Source of the DNA: Enterococcus termitis
Lineage (GTDB): Bacteria > Bacillota > Bacilli > Lactobacillales > Enterococcaceae
Assembly (NCBI RefSeq): GCF_001730305.1
Contig: NZ_MIJY01000002.1
Location: forward strand, 78,716-142,715
Direction of reading: 5' to 3'
DNA: 64,000 bases
Positions 12,610 to 21,608 of this stretch are shown piece after piece. Position numbers and translations under genes: made by a program. The notes under the pieces were generated by a model. It did no database searches, had not been told where the DNA came from, and worked only from the letters and a program-made list of their open reading frames with translations. Within the stretch, counting starts at the first letter, position 1. Each line of letters begins with the position of its first letter.

Positions 12610-12924
12610 ATGATGCGAGGCATGGGAAATATGCAAGGGATGATGAAACAAGTCCAAAAAATGCAAAAAGATATGGAAAAGGCACAGGCTGAACTAAACG
12701 AAAGAGAATTTGTTGGTGCTTCAACGAATGACTTAGTGACGGCAACTTTTACAGGCGATCGTAAAATGAAGGATATTTCAATCAAAGAAGAGGTTGTAGA
12801 TCCGGAAGACGTAGAGATGCTACAAGATCTTGTGATCATGGCAGTCAATGACGCTTTAGCTAAAGTTGACAAGGAATCAGAAGCAACAATGGGCAAGTAT
12901 ACGAAAGGTTTACCAGGATTTTAA
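12610..12924 (+). CDS. YbaB/EbfC-family nucleoid-associated protein
   Basis: A 104-residue DNA-binding protein of the YbaB/EbfC family, which is nearly always encoded between dnaX and recR. It starts with a Met/Gly/Gln-rich segment ([16 protein letters not shown]), then a helical dimerisation region and the conserved [10 protein letters not shown] segment. AGAGGAG precedes the start, 15 bp after dnaX. A terminator follows at once, so here recR is not in the same transcript as dnaX-ybaB. Confidence 0.92.
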   Translation: MMRGMGNMQGMMKQVQKMQKDMEKAQAELNEREFVGASTNDLVTATFTGDRKMKDISIKEEVVDPEDVEMLQDLVIMAVNDALAKVDKESEATMGKYTKGLPGF

Positions 12925-12939
12925 TATAAAGTAGATAAA

Positions 12940-12983
12940 AATGTAGAACAGATTATGTAGTTGATCTTGTTCTGCATTTTTTT
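12940..12983 (+). terminator. Terminator after ybaB
   Basis: AATGTAGAACA pairs imperfectly with TGTTCTGCATT and is followed by a T run. It ends the dnaX-ybaB transcript. Confidence 0.85.
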
Positions 12984-13037
12984 GCTACTGTGCAACGAAT
13001 GGGTTAAAAATCCTACTAATAGAGAGGAAGAAAAAAG

Positions 13038-13406
13038 ATGAAAGATTTTAATAATCAAGAAAAACAACCTACAGCTGCTGTTTCTAATGAAGCTAGTAAA
13101 AAGAAAATCGTTATCTTTGGCATAACTTCGATGAGTACGGAAAGTTCACCACATACCAATTTATTAGTGACAAAAATGAATAATGAAGCAAAAAAAAGAA
13201 AGTTAAACGTAATCGTTCAAGCGCATAGTATTTCCAAACTCAACGAAAAAGCTCAGGAAGCAGATGTATTATTGTTATCACCAGAACTCTATTCTGAAGC
13301 AAAAGATATCAAGCAACGATTTCCAGAAAAGATAGTAGCTGTCATCGATAAAAAAGAGTACGGATTGTTAGATGCAGCAAATATACTGCTGTCTGTAAAT
13401 TCGTGA
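13038..13406 (+). CDS. PTS lactose/cellobiose IIB-like protein lacking the catalytic Cys
   Basis: A 122-residue protein with the fold signature of EIIB-Lac/Cel: a first strand and P-loop (IVIFGITSMSTESS, about residues 25-38), then LLVTKMNNEAKKR, a DVLLLSPEL strand and the C-terminal DAANILL helix. In true IIB proteins the loop reads like CSAGMSTS with a phosphorylated Cys. Here the aligned position is Gly in FGITSMSTES, and there is no Cys. It stands alone, without IIA or IIC neighbours, behind an AGAGAGGAAG ribosome site and its own intergenic region. It may be a regulatory or degenerate relative; a transport function is unlikely. Confidence 0.7.
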   Translation: MKDFNNQEKQPTAAVSNEASKKKIVIFGITSMSTESSPHTNLLVTKMNNEAKKRKLNVIVQAHSISKLNEKAQEADVLLLSPELYSEAKDIKQRFPEKIVAVIDKKEYGLLDAANILLSVNS

Positions 13407-13557
13407 TTTGATAGATAAATAAGTATCTATCAGTGGAAAAAGAGAGTGCTCTGATTGACTAACAACATTATCCCCAATTTTGCTGTTGTAGTTTTTTACT
13501 ACGCGTTTGTATTATAATGAAGCAAACGATATATTTTTAATTAAAAGGAGAACGAAA

Positions 13558-14208
13558 ATGAAGGTTAATTGTGTGATTTTTGATTTTGATGGAACATTAG
13601 GCGACTCTAAAGAGTGCGGCTTTGAAGCAACAAAAGAAGCTTTTAAAGCATTACAGCTGAAAGCTCCTGAACATGATGTCATTGAGTATTATATGGGGAT
13701 TCCAATTGAAAAATCCTTTAAAGAAATGGCAGATCGTGCACTTTCTCAGTCGGAATTTGATCAACTACTGAAACTTTTTCGGGAATATTATAAAAAATAT
13801 GAAGATAAATATCTTAACATATTTCCCGGCATCAAAGAGCTATTGGACGAATTGAAATTGAAAAAAATATTGATGTTTGTCGTATCAAGCAAAAAAACGA
13901 ATGTCTTGCGAAGAAACTTAGAGTCATTAGAAATTAGTGACTATTTTGAAGAAATTGTCGGATCAGATAAGGTAACAAACTATAAGCCAGATCCAGAAGG
14001 AATCAACTATCTCATAAATAAATACAGCTTAAGTGCTGATGACACGTTGATGATTGGCGATGCAACCTTCGATATGCAAATGGGAAAAGCTGCGAAAGTC
14101 AATACATGTGCCGTAACATGGGGGAGTCATACCCGTGAAGAACTAGCAAAGGAACAACCAAATTGTTTAGTCGACAAACCTGAAGAAATTAATTCTTGGA
14201 TCAGTTAA
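13558..14208 (+). CDS. HAD-superfamily hydrolase (phosphoglycolate phosphatase-like)
   Basis: A 216-residue subclass I HAD phosphatase. The four motifs are visible: DFDGTLGDS (I, nucleophile Asp near residue 9), VVSSKKT (II), the Lys of NYKPDP (III), and MIGDATFDMQMG (IV). A helical cap lies between motifs I and II. The start at ATG 13558 follows AAAAGGAG; a longer frame from 13507 adds sequence that overlaps a TATAAT (13513-13518). The substrate is unknown; Gph- and PpaX-type phosphatases have this layout. Confidence 0.88.
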   Translation: MKVNCVIFDFDGTLGDSKECGFEATKEAFKALQLKAPEHDVIEYYMGIPIEKSFKEMADRALSQSEFDQLLKLFREYYKKYEDKYLNIFPGIKELLDELKLKKILMFVVSSKKTNVLRRNLESLEISDYFEEIVGSDKVTNYKPDPEGINYLINKYSLSADDTLMIGDATFDMQMGKAAKVNTCAVTWGSHTREELAKEQPNCLVDKPEEINSWIS

Positions 14209-14276
14209 GCAGGAGAAAAATAGTACTAGCTAAGAAAAACTTAAAAGGAAGATACTAAGATAGGAGGGTGTTATTG

Positions 14277-14819
14277 TTGGAGAAATATGTTGCGCTATTA
14301 CGAGGTGTAAATGTCGGAGGTAAAAATAAAATAGCGATGCCAGTGTTAAAAAAGGCATTTGAAGATCATGGATTTTTAGATGTCGTCACGTATATCAATA
14401 GTGGGAATATAGTTTTTACAAGTCCCAGTCAAGAAATCAGGACATTGATAAAGAAAAGCGAGAGGATCATAAAAGAGACCTTTGGGTTAGATATTCCTGT
14501 TATGATCGTGTCAAAAAATGAGTTAGAGGATCTTTTACAGCATACACCAAAATGGTGGGGAGATTCGAATAAGGAGATTATTCACTATGCTATTTTTTTG
14601 ATTCCGCCGATTTGTATAGAAGAAGTATTTGAAGCAGTCGGTGAAATAAAACCAGAATATGAACAAATTACTCATCACAATAATGTCATATTTTGGTCTG
14701 CACCGCGCGAAACGTTTTCTAAAGCAAGATGGTCAAAAATTGCTAGCTCATCAGTAAACAATCATGTGACGATCAGAAATGCTAATACGATCTCTAAATT
14801 GTTGTCTTTAACAAAGTAG
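14277..14819 (+). CDS. DUF1697 family protein
   Basis: A 180-residue cytoplasmic protein of the DUF1697 family, recognised by YVALLRGVNVGGKNK at the N-terminus and YINSGNIVF near residue 40. No biochemical function is established. The best start is TTG 14277, 8 nt after GGAGGG (14263-14268); a GTG at 14268 overlaps that ribosome site. It sits with the HAD gene between ybaB and recR, as an apparent insertion into a normally compact replication/repair cluster. Confidence 0.8.
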   Translation: MEKYVALLRGVNVGGKNKIAMPVLKKAFEDHGFLDVVTYINSGNIVFTSPSQEIRTLIKKSERIIKETFGLDIPVMIVSKNELEDLLQHTPKWWGDSNKEIIHYAIFLIPPICIEEVFEAVGEIKPEYEQITHHNNVIFWSAPRETFSKARWSKIASSSVNNHVTIRNANTISKLLSLTK

Positions 14820-14869
14820 AAAAGATTGTTAATGAGCAATGTTGCAAAGAAGTTAAAAGTTGAATAAAT

Positions 14870-14916
14870 AAAAACAAAAAAGTATTCTGAAAAATGTGGA
14901 ATGCTTTTTTGTTTTT
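14870..14916. terminator. Terminator after the DUF1697 gene
   Basis: AAAACAAAAAAG pairs with CTTTTTTGTTTT around a short internal stem (ATTC with GAAT). The A and T flanks allow it to work in both directions. Confidence 0.75.
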
Positions 14917-15084
14917 GGTAATGAGAGTGTGTTAAAATGAAATCCGTAACTAAAAGCAAACAGATAGATGATTAGACCTTCAAATATTTATAGATGAAAA
15001 AATGATCGGATAAGAGGCACTAGCTATTCTGTGCCTAAGCGATTATAGACTAGCTACGTTTTACGAAAGGAAGTATAAAGAAAT

Positions 15085-15681
15085 ATGCATTATCCTGAAC
15101 CTATTGCTAAATTAGTTGAAAGCTATATGAAATTACCGGGTATTGGTCAAAAGACAGCGGTTCGTTTGGCTTTTTATACACTTGATATGAAAGAAGAAGA
15201 TGTTAATGCTTTTGCCAAAGCCTTGATCAGTGTGAAACGTGATCTGCATTTTTGTAGTATTTGTGGAAATATAACAGAAGAAGATCCCTGTGAAATTTGT
15301 CAGGATAAATCTAGAGACCGCAGTATTATTTTAGTTGTCGAAGAGCCGAAAGATGTGATGGCGATGGAAAAAATGCGGGAATATCATGGATTGTATCATG
15401 TATTGCATGGTGTTTTGTCTCCAATGGAAGGAACTGGACCGGAAGATATCAACATTGCTCCCTTGATCCAGCGCTTGCATGATGATGAAGTGAAAGAAGT
15501 GATTATTGCAACAAATGCAACGACAGAAGGAGAAGCGACAGCTATGTATCTTTCTCGTTTGATCAAGCCAGCAGGTATCATTGTTACTAGGCTAGCACAT
15601 GGCTTATCTGTAGGCAGCGATATTGAATATGCGGATGAAGTGACACTTTTAAAAGCAGTCGAAGGACGACGAGAGCTTTAA
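15085..15681 (+). CDS. recR: Recombination protein RecR
   Basis: Works with RecF/RecO to load RecA at gaps. The 198-residue protein shows the N-terminal helix-hairpin-helix ([14 protein letters not shown]), the four-Cys zinc finger ([16 protein letters not shown]), the Toprim domain ([12 protein letters not shown]) and the Walker-like C-terminal segment ending EGRREL. AAAGGAAG precedes the ATG. The upstream 260 bp hold a terminator and a small hairpin (AGGCAC/GTGCCT at 15015-15036). A terminator follows the gene directly. Confidence 0.97.
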   Translation: MHYPEPIAKLVESYMKLPGIGQKTAVRLAFYTLDMKEEDVNAFAKALISVKRDLHFCSICGNITEEDPCEICQDKSRDRSIILVVEEPKDVMAMEKMREYHGLYHVLHGVLSPMEGTGPEDINIAPLIQRLHDDEVKEVIIATNATTEGEATAMYLSRLIKPAGIIVTRLAHGLSVGSDIEYADEVTLLKAVEGRREL

Positions 15682-15724
15682 AAAAACAGCAGCCGAAAGA
15701 CTGGCGGCTGTTTTTTATTTTTTA
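15681..15724 (+). terminator. Terminator after recR
   Basis: The AAAAAACAGC..GCCG arm pairs with CGGCTGTTTTTT with a small bulge, followed by more T residues. It starts at the recR stop codon. Confidence 0.9.
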
Positions 15725-15852
15725 ACTTAATTAGAGAAGTAGTTGTGTTTGTAATACGTTTTCAATTAGTGTAAAGTCAGATGCTCGCTTCTATTTTTGC
15801 TTCATCCTCGTCCCTGTGTTCATCAATAAATTTTTAATAATAAGGAATTCAA

Positions 15853-15882
15853 TTAGACTGATTGTGACAGATAAAGTATAAT
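15853..15882 (+). promoter_or_regulatory. Promoter of the tmk-darA-holB-ricT-yabA operon
   Basis: TTAGAC (15853-15858) and a perfect TATAAT (15877-15882) are separated by 18 bp. They lie 39 bp before the tmk start. The preceding stretch after recR shows no gene. Confidence 0.7.
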
Positions 15883-15920
15883 AGATAAAAGGAATCAAAG
15901 TAAGTTAGGGGATTAGTAAA

Positions 15921-16565
15921 GTGCAAGGTATTTTTATAACGATCGAAGGACCAGATGGTGCTGGAAAAACAAGTGTGTTAAATGAATTATACCCAAGATT
16001 GGATCTAGCAGCAGAAAAGAGTATTGTCAAGACGAGAGAGCCAGGCGGGATTCCGATTGCTGAGAAGATCCGTAAAATCATTTTAGACCCAAAAAATCAA
16101 GAGATGGATGAACGGACAGAGGCATTATTGTATGCTGCAGCTAGACGTCAGCATTTGATGGAAAAAGTATTACCTGCACTTGAACAAGGAAAAATCGTTC
16201 TATGCGATAGATTCGTAGACAGCTCTTTGGCTTATCAAGGAGCAGGACGGCGGATCGGAGTTGAGGCGATTGCATCGATCAACGAATTCGCGATCGAAGG
16301 AACTGTTCCAGATTTTACCATCTACTTAGATGTAGATTCTGATACGGGGCTAAACCGAATAAGAAATAATCGACAGCAGCAGATTGATCGATTGGATTCT
16401 GAAGGTTTGGAATTTCATCAGCGTGTACGCCATGAATATTTAAAACTAGTTGAAGACAATCCACAGAGAATCACAAAAATCGATGCGAGAATGAGTTTAG
16501 AGAATGTAGTAGAAGCAACATTCCAAGCAATTGTAAATCGTTATCCAGAATATTTTAGAAATTAG
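15921..16565 (+). CDS. tmk: Thymidylate kinase
   Basis: Phosphorylates dTMP to dTDP for DNA synthesis. The 214-residue protein has the P-loop EGPDGAGKTS (about residues 9-18), the DR(F/Y) motif CDRFVDSS with SLAYQGAGR, and a lid region rich in Arg (NRIRNNRQQQIDR). The start is GTG 15921 after a weak TAGGGG ribosome site. It opens a compact five-gene operon of replication and signalling genes. Confidence 0.96.
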   Translation: MQGIFITIEGPDGAGKTSVLNELYPRLDLAAEKSIVKTREPGGIPIAEKIRKIILDPKNQEMDERTEALLYAAARRQHLMEKVLPALEQGKIVLCDRFVDSSLAYQGAGRRIGVEAIASINEFAIEGTVPDFTIYLDVDSDTGLNRIRNNRQQQIDRLDSEGLEFHQRVRHEYLKLVEDNPQRITKIDARMSLENVVEATFQAIVNRYPEYFRN

Positions 16566-16579
16566 GAAGGTGTTTGATT

Positions 16580-16909
16580 ATGAAAATTATTTTAGCGATT
16601 GTTCAAGACAAAGACAGCAACCGTTTAGCCAATGAATTTATTGATGCTAATATTCGTGCAACAAAACTTTCTTCAACCGGCGGCTTTTTAAAAGCTGGAA
16701 ATAGCACATTTATCGTTGGGATCGACGATGAGCGTGTAGAAGAAGCGTTAGAATTGATCAAGCAAACCTGCCAGTCTCGTAAACAATATGTGTCCACTCC
16801 TGTGACCTTAGATATTACGATGGACGGTCAAGTACCTTATCCTGTAGAGGTCGAAGTTGGAGGCGCAACAGTGTTTGTCCTTCCAGTTGAAGGATTCCAT
16901 CAATATTAA
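16580..16909 (+). CDS. darA: Cyclic-di-AMP receptor, PII-like (DarA/PstA)
   Basis: A 109-residue PII-like protein that binds the second messenger c-di-AMP in Firmicutes. The recognisable N-terminal strand is MKIILAIVQDKD, followed by the ligand-loop segment TKLSSTGGFLKAGNSTF. The start ATG 16580 is 9 nt after AGGAAGG; an upstream TTG at 16574 is less likely. The holB start lies 1 bp after its stop, so translation is coupled. Its downstream partner is not defined in the sequence. A second likely c-di-AMP binder (CBS protein, 52814-53458) is in the same window. Confidence 0.93.
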   Translation: MKIILAIVQDKDSNRLANEFIDANIRATKLSSTGGFLKAGNSTFIVGIDDERVEEALELIKQTCQSRKQYVSTPVTLDITMDGQVPYPVEVEVGGATVFVLPVEGFHQY

Positions 16910-16910
16910 T

Positions 16911-17861
16911 ATGAGTGAAGCGAAATGTTTAAGTGAGCAGCAGCCGTTACTTTACCAACAACTTCAAAAAAGTTTTGAGCATGGTCGTCTTGCCCATGCT
17001 TATCTTTTTGAAGGAGATACAGGAACTGGTAAACAAGAATTCGGTTTGTGGATGGCGAAGCATGTTTTTTGTACTAATTTAATCGAAAATACTCCTTGCA
17101 ATCAATGCAACAACTGTTTACGAATCAATGAAAATGAACATCCAGATGTTCTGCGAGTGGCGCCGGACGGTCAAACAATCAAAGTAGATCAAATCCGTGC
17201 CTTAAAAGCCGAATTTAGCAAAAGCGGTGTAGAAACAGCTCAAAAAGTTTTTTTGATTGAACAGGCAGATAAAATGAGTGTTGGTGCAGCCAACAGCTTA
17301 TTGAAATTTTTAGAAGAGCCCGAAGGAAAAATACTGGCTATTTTAGAAACTACGTCGCTGGCAAAAATTTTACCAACGATTCAGTCCCGCTGTCAGGTGT
17401 TGCATTTTCAGCCGCTTGTGAAAGAGAAATTAGTTAATACTTTAATAGAATCAGGCATCAGCAAAAATAGTGCAACTCTTTTAGCAGAACTCACAAATAG
17501 TTTCGACAAAGCAGTTGAAATATCGCAGGATGAATGGTTTAATGAAGCTAGGGAAATTACGCAGCAATGGTTTGATTATATGATCAAAGATGATCTACAA
17601 GCCTTTGTTTATGTTCAAAAAAAGATGGTCAAAGTCTTTAAGGAAAAAGAACAGCAAGCGTTGAGTTTCGATTTATTACTTGCATATTACCGTAAACAAC
17701 TCGTTGATAGTGTGTCTCAAGAACAGCTGAAACGTGTGATTGAACAACAAGCACAACGGATAGAACTGATTTTAAAGGCACGTCAAAAATGGGAAGCCAA
17801 TGTTAGTTGGCAAAGTGTTTGCGAGCAATTAGTGATACGAATGATCCACCCTAAAACCTAA
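16911..17861 (+). CDS. holB: DNA polymerase III subunit delta'
   Basis: Clamp-loader subunit of 316 residues. It has the AAA+ fold with a Walker A-like GDTGTGKQEF, a four-Cys zinc module (CTNLIENTPCNQCNNC), the SRC motif (IQSRCQVL) and AANSLLKFLEEP. The ATG at 16911 follows darA directly. The longer frame from 16857 runs inside darA and is not needed. It works with DnaX and HolA at the replication fork. Confidence 0.94.
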   Translation: MSEAKCLSEQQPLLYQQLQKSFEHGRLAHAYLFEGDTGTGKQEFGLWMAKHVFCTNLIENTPCNQCNNCLRINENEHPDVLRVAPDGQTIKVDQIRALKAEFSKSGVETAQKVFLIEQADKMSVGAANSLLKFLEEPEGKILAILETTSLAKILPTIQSRCQVLHFQPLVKEKLVNTLIESGISKNSATLLAELTNSFDKAVEISQDEWFNEAREITQQWFDYMIKDDLQAFVYVQKKMVKVFKEKEQQALSFDLLLAYYRKQLVDSVSQEQLKRVIEQQAQRIELILKARQKWEANVSWQSVCEQLVIRMIHPKT

Positions 17862-17876
17862 ATTAGGAGGAAGAAA

Positions 17877-18716
17877 ATGGTAGAAGTAGTAGGAGTTCGC
17901 TTCCGTGAAGCTGGTCATATCTATTATTTTGCTCCTGGAAAATCAGAGTATTTTTATAACGAAAAAGTTCTTGTGGAATCGCAGCAGTCTAAACAGCTGG
18001 CCACAGTTGCAGTACCTAAAAAAACAGTCGATCCAGAAGACTTACCAGAAGAGTTAAAACCCATTTTAAATAAAGCATCCGAATCTGATTTGGAAAAAGA
18101 ACAGAAAAATGTGGATGATGCTCAAGCTGCGTTAAGCGTAGCCAAAGAAAAGATTCGTGCGCATGAATTAGAAATGAAATTGATCCGTGTGGAGTATACC
18201 TTTGACCGCAGCAAAATGATTTTCTATTTTACAGCGGATGGACGAATCGATTTTCGTGAGTTAGTTAAAGATTTAGCGGCGATTTTCCGTACAAGGATCG
18301 AATTGCGCCAAATCGGAGTTAGAGATGAAGCGAAAATTTTAGGCGGCATTGGACCTTGTGGTAGACAGTTATGCTGTTCGACATTTTTAGGTGATTTTAT
18401 GCCAGTTTCGATCAAAATGGCAAAAGATCAAGGACTGTCATTGAATCCTGTGAAAATTTCTGGTTTATGCGGGCGCTTGATGTGTTGTTTAAAATACGAA
18501 AATGACGAGTACGAAGCAGCGAAAAAAGAACTGCCGGATTACGGCAAAGATGTAATGACACCAGATGGAAAAGGCCGAGTAGTTGGGCTAAATCTTTTAA
18601 GCAGAATCATTAAAGTACGTTTAGTTGGACGTGAAATTGCGGTCGAATATGAGTACGAAGAGATCAAAGAAGCAACAGAAAAAGCTCAAGCTGAAAAAGG
18701 TGATCAGAATGGATAA
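17877..18716 (+). CDS. ricT: RicT/YaaT (PSP1-domain) RNA-maturation regulator
   Basis: A 279-residue PSP1-family protein, part of the RicA-RicF-RicT complex that binds Fe-S clusters and assists RNase Y-dependent RNA processing in Bacillus. The conserved Cys motifs CGRQLCC and [11 protein letters not shown] (about residues 160-205) are present. The C-terminal tail is Glu/Lys rich. AGGAGGAAG precedes the start. It overlaps yabA by 8 bp, the usual arrangement in Firmicutes. Confidence 0.93.
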   Translation: MVEVVGVRFREAGHIYYFAPGKSEYFYNEKVLVESQQSKQLATVAVPKKTVDPEDLPEELKPILNKASESDLEKEQKNVDDAQAALSVAKEKIRAHELEMKLIRVEYTFDRSKMIFYFTADGRIDFRELVKDLAAIFRTRIELRQIGVRDEAKILGGIGPCGRQLCCSTFLGDFMPVSIKMAKDQGLSLNPVKISGLCGRLMCCLKYENDEYEAAKKELPDYGKDVMTPDGKGRVVGLNLLSRIIKVRLVGREIAVEYEYEEIKEATEKAQAEKGDQNG

Positions 18717-19065
18717 GCGTTCTTTATATGATGGACTGAGTTCTCTTGAAACAGATTTACAAGGAACGTTGGGACAATTATCCGAAATCAAAGAAGCATT
18801 GCATGAGTTAGTTGAAAAAAATACCACACTTGAAATAGAGAATCAGCGCTTGCGGGAGCATTTGCAGGAAGTGACGAAGCTAGCAGCAGATGCTAACGAT
18901 CTTACTGATCCAGCGAAGCAAGAACTTTCTAAGTCTCGTATGAACTTGGAAAAACTCTATGAAGAGGGGTTTCATGTATGCAATATTTTGTACGGCTCTC
19001 GTCGTGAAAACGATGAAGAATGTGCCTTTTGTCTAGATGTTATTTATGGTGAACGTTACAAATAA
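18709..19065 (+). CDS. yabA: Replication initiation control protein YabA
   Basis: Negative regulator of initiation that bridges DnaA and the beta clamp. The 118-residue protein has an N-terminal coiled coil (about residues 5-65) and the C-terminal zinc site made by FHVC, ECAFC and the following residues. The start at ATG 18709 lies inside the ricT 3' end; the longer frame from 18625 lies wholly within ricT. AAAAGGTG serves as the ribosome site. A terminator hairpin follows. Confidence 0.92.
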   Translation: MDKRSLYDGLSSLETDLQGTLGQLSEIKEALHELVEKNTTLEIENQRLREHLQEVTKLAADANDLTDPAKQELSKSRMNLEKLYEEGFHVCNILYGSRRENDEECAFCLDVIYGERYK

Positions 19066-19081
19066 ATCATTGAAATGGATA

Positions 19082-19120
19082 GTGTGGGGCAAAACGATTG
19101 AATCGTTTTGACTCACACTT
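19082..19120. terminator. Terminator after yabA; repeat-family hairpin
   Basis: GTGTGGGGCAAAACGATT pairs with AATCGTTTTGACTCACAC with two mismatches, followed by CTTTAAA. The adjacent sequence AAATCTGAATAA resembles the AAATCCGAATAAACGG element seen beside other terminators here. Confidence 0.7.
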
Positions 19121-19223
19121 TAAATCTGAATAAGGGATGAAAGAAAGAGATTTTCTTCAGAACGAATTACTTTTGTCCCGACCGTATTCTGCATGGAATC
19201 TATAATACAAAAAAGGAGACAGT

Positions 19224-20087
19224 ATGCAAAAGCAAAAAAGTTTCGATTCATCTGGTCTCGGACAACTATATTTAGTACCTACACCGATCGGAAATCTGGA
19301 AGATATGAGTGTTCGCTGCATCCGGATGTTGAAAGAGGCAACTATAATTGCGAGTGAAGATACTAGAAATACACAAAAATTATTGAATCATTTTGAGATT
19401 TCCACTCCTCAAATCAGTTTTCATGAACATAACTATAAAGAACGGATTCCCCAGTTTATTGCGCGATTAGAAGCAGGAGAAATAATTGCTCAAGTCAGTG
19501 ATGCAGGGATGCCGTCAATCAGCGACCCAGGGCACGAGCTAGTAGCAGCGTGTATTCAACACAATATCAAGGTAGTTGCTTTGCCTGGACCAACCGCAGG
19601 AATCACAGCCTTGATCGCATCAGGTTTATTACCGCAGCCGTTTACTTTCTATGGCTTTTTACCTAGAAAGAAAAAAGAGCAGATGGATACGTTAGAGCAG
19701 TTAAAGCAAAATAAGCCGACTCAAATCTTTTATGAATCGCCTCATCGAATTGGAACAACTGTCAAACATTTTGCGGAGGTTTTTGGAGAAGAGCGCCATG
19801 CGGTAATTTGTCGAGAGTTGACAAAGCTGCATGAAGAATATTTGAGAGGTACATTGGCAGAATTGAGCGATTATTTGTCAGAGCATACGTTAAAAGGTGA
19901 ATGCTGTCTATTGGTTGAAGGATTTACAGGAGAAGTAATAGAGCATGAAGAGCTTAATTTATCGGTGAGAGAACACATAGAGCATTTAATCAATGAAGGA
20001 TTCTCATCTAAGGAAGCAATTAAGGAAGTCGCGAAACAGAGAAAATTGAAAAAGCAGGACGTTTATAAAGAATATCATGTGGATTAG
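19224..20087 (+). CDS. rsmI: 16S rRNA (cytidine(1402)-2'-O)-methyltransferase
   Basis: Methylates the ribose of C1402 in 16S rRNA with SAM. The 287-residue tetrapyrrole-methylase-fold protein has LYLVPTPIGNLEDMS at the N-terminus, SEDTRNT, the SDAGMPSISDPG motif and PGPTAGITALIASGL, all typical of RsmI. AAAAGGAG precedes the ATG. It closes the replication/housekeeping block and is followed by a terminator. Confidence 0.96.
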   Translation: MQKQKSFDSSGLGQLYLVPTPIGNLEDMSVRCIRMLKEATIIASEDTRNTQKLLNHFEISTPQISFHEHNYKERIPQFIARLEAGEIIAQVSDAGMPSISDPGHELVAACIQHNIKVVALPGPTAGITALIASGLLPQPFTFYGFLPRKKKEQMDTLEQLKQNKPTQIFYESPHRIGTTVKHFAEVFGEERHAVICRELTKLHEEYLRGTLAELSDYLSEHTLKGECCLLVEGFTGEVIEHEELNLSVREHIEHLINEGFSSKEAIKEVAKQRKLKKQDVYKEYHVD

Positions 20088-20095
20088 GATAGAGG

Positions 20096-20144
20096 CGAGA
20101 GAAAAGCATTTAGCTCCGAAGGGGTTGCTTTTTTCTCGTTTTTT
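20096..20144 (+). terminator. Terminator after rsmI
   Basis: CGAGAGAAAAGCA pairs with TGCTTTTTTCTCG across a 16-nt loop and is followed by TTTTTT. Confidence 0.85.
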
Positions 20145-20235
20145 ATATTGTCCTAGAGTTTGTTTTGCTTGTGAGAAAAAAATCCTGATTTACTAGATAT
20201 TAAAGATGAAACCGTTCTATTGGTATAGATGTCAC

Positions 20236-20309
20236 TTTTCATTACTTAAATTGTCAGAAAAATGAAATTATTTTTCATTTTCAAGATATTTTCATTAGGA
20301 AAATGAAAA
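20236..20309 (+). promoter_or_regulatory. Clustered TTTTCATT elements upstream of the ammonium transporter
   Basis: TTTTCATT occurs at 20236-20243, 20272-20279 and 20289-20296, and inverted as AATGAAAA at 20302-20309; a seven-base inverted copy lies at 20261-20267. Together they form two inverted-repeat pairs between about 70 and 145 bp before the amt start. They do not match the GlnR/TnrA consensus (TGTNA-N7-TNACA). Their role as operators is inference. Confidence 0.45.
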
Positions 20310-20379
20310 GAAGGGTGCTAAAATAACCCACAAAGCTAAAGTGAAGGTTGGCTTAATCTAGAATAATGGAGGGTTTGTT

Positions 20380-21597
20380 ATGGAAGCGGGAAATAGTGCA
20401 TTTATTTTGATTTGTTCGGGAATGGTATTTTTGATGACACCAGCCTTAGCCTTTTTCTATGGTGGTTTAGAGCGTCGCAAAAATATCCTGAATACGATGA
20501 TGATGGTAATTTGTGTCATGGGATTGGCATCTGTTTTGTGGATCATGGTTGGCTATACCTTGTCGTTTAGTGGAGAAAATGAGTTTATCGGGAATTTAGA
20601 TAAGTTGTTTTTCAATCAAGTGTCATTGACAGAAGGAGAGCAAATCCCGGAAGCTCTGTTTGCGGCTTTTCAAATGATGTTTGCATTGATCACGACAGCG
20701 ATCATCACAGGTTCTGTTGTTGGCAGAATGCGTTTTTCAGCGATATTTTTATTCATCGGAATTTGGTCTCTTGTTGTCTATTATCCAATGGCTCATATGG
20801 TTTGGGGCGGCGGTTTCTTAGATAAAATTGGGTCGATCGATTTTGCTGGAGGAAATGTCGTTCATATTAGTTCAGGCATTTCAGGTTTAGTTTTGGCATT
20901 GGTTTTAGGACAGCGGCGAGAATATAGGCAAACAGAATATCGACCACACAACATTCCATTTGTTGTTTTAGGGGCAGGGTTACTTTGGTTCGGCTGGTTT
21001 GGCTTTAATGCAGGGTCTGCTTTGGCTGCGGATAGCTTGGCAATTCATGCGATGTTGACCACAAACACCGCAGCAGCTAGTGGAATGCTTTCATGGATGC
21101 TGTTGGAAAAATGGAAGATTGGTAAGCCAACTGTTGTAGGTGCCTGTACAGGAGCAGTTGTTGGACTCGTTGCTATCACACCGGGAGCGGGCTTCGTATC
21201 TCTTTGGAGTTCGTTTGTGCTAGGTGCACTGGTCAGTCCGTTTTGTTATTTCTTTATTTCATTCGTCAAACATAAAATCGGTTATGATGATGCATTGGAT
21301 GCCTTTGGCTGCCATGGAGTTGGCGGGATTTTTGGCGGCATCATGACAGGGATTTTTGCTGATCCGGCGATTGGTGGAAAAACAGGCCTACTTTACGGCG
21401 GAACTGAATTATTTTTGGCACAAATTGAAAGTATCGTGTTTACGGTAGTGTTTGCAGGTGCAGCTAGCTTTTTAATCATTAAAGGAATTCAATTGTTGAT
21501 GCCGATTCGTGTTTCTGCAAAAGAAGAAGCAGTTGGTCTAGACAGGATCGAGCATGACGAAACAGCCTATCCAACATTTATGGGATTAGATTCATAG
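20380..21597 (+). CDS. amt: Ammonium transporter (Amt family)
   Basis: An integral membrane ammonium channel of 405 residues with about 11 membrane segments. Family signatures are present: TPALAFFYGGLERRKN near the start, the pore region AHMVWGGGFL, FAGGNVVHISSG, WFGWFGFNAGSA and DAFGCHGVGGIFGG with the second pore His. GGAGGG precedes the ATG. The PII gene follows 11 bp downstream, the universal partner that plugs the channel when nitrogen is sufficient. Confidence 0.97.
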   Translation: MEAGNSAFILICSGMVFLMTPALAFFYGGLERRKNILNTMMMVICVMGLASVLWIMVGYTLSFSGENEFIGNLDKLFFNQVSLTEGEQIPEALFAAFQMMFALITTAIITGSVVGRMRFSAIFLFIGIWSLVVYYPMAHMVWGGGFLDKIGSIDFAGGNVVHISSGISGLVLALVLGQRREYRQTEYRPHNIPFVVLGAGLLWFGWFGFNAGSALAADSLAIHAMLTTNTAAASGMLSWMLLEKWKIGKPTVVGACTGAVVGLVAITPGAGFVSLWSSFVLGALVSPFCYFFISFVKHKIGYDDALDAFGCHGVGGIFGGIMTGIFADPAIGGKTGLLYGGTELFLAQIESIVFTVVFAGAASFLIIKGIQLLMPIRVSAKEEAVGLDRIEHDETAYPTFMGLDS

Positions 21598-21608
21598 GAG
21601 GAATTGAA

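Noticed and set aside
13409..13432. TGATAGATA/TATCTATCA hairpin as terminator of the IIB-like gene
   Set aside because: The stem is perfect but no T run follows, so termination is not supported. It could be an operator.
20158..20379. GlnR/TnrA binding site before the ammonium transporter
   Set aside because: No TGTNA-N7-TNACA sequence was found; the repeats there are of a different type.
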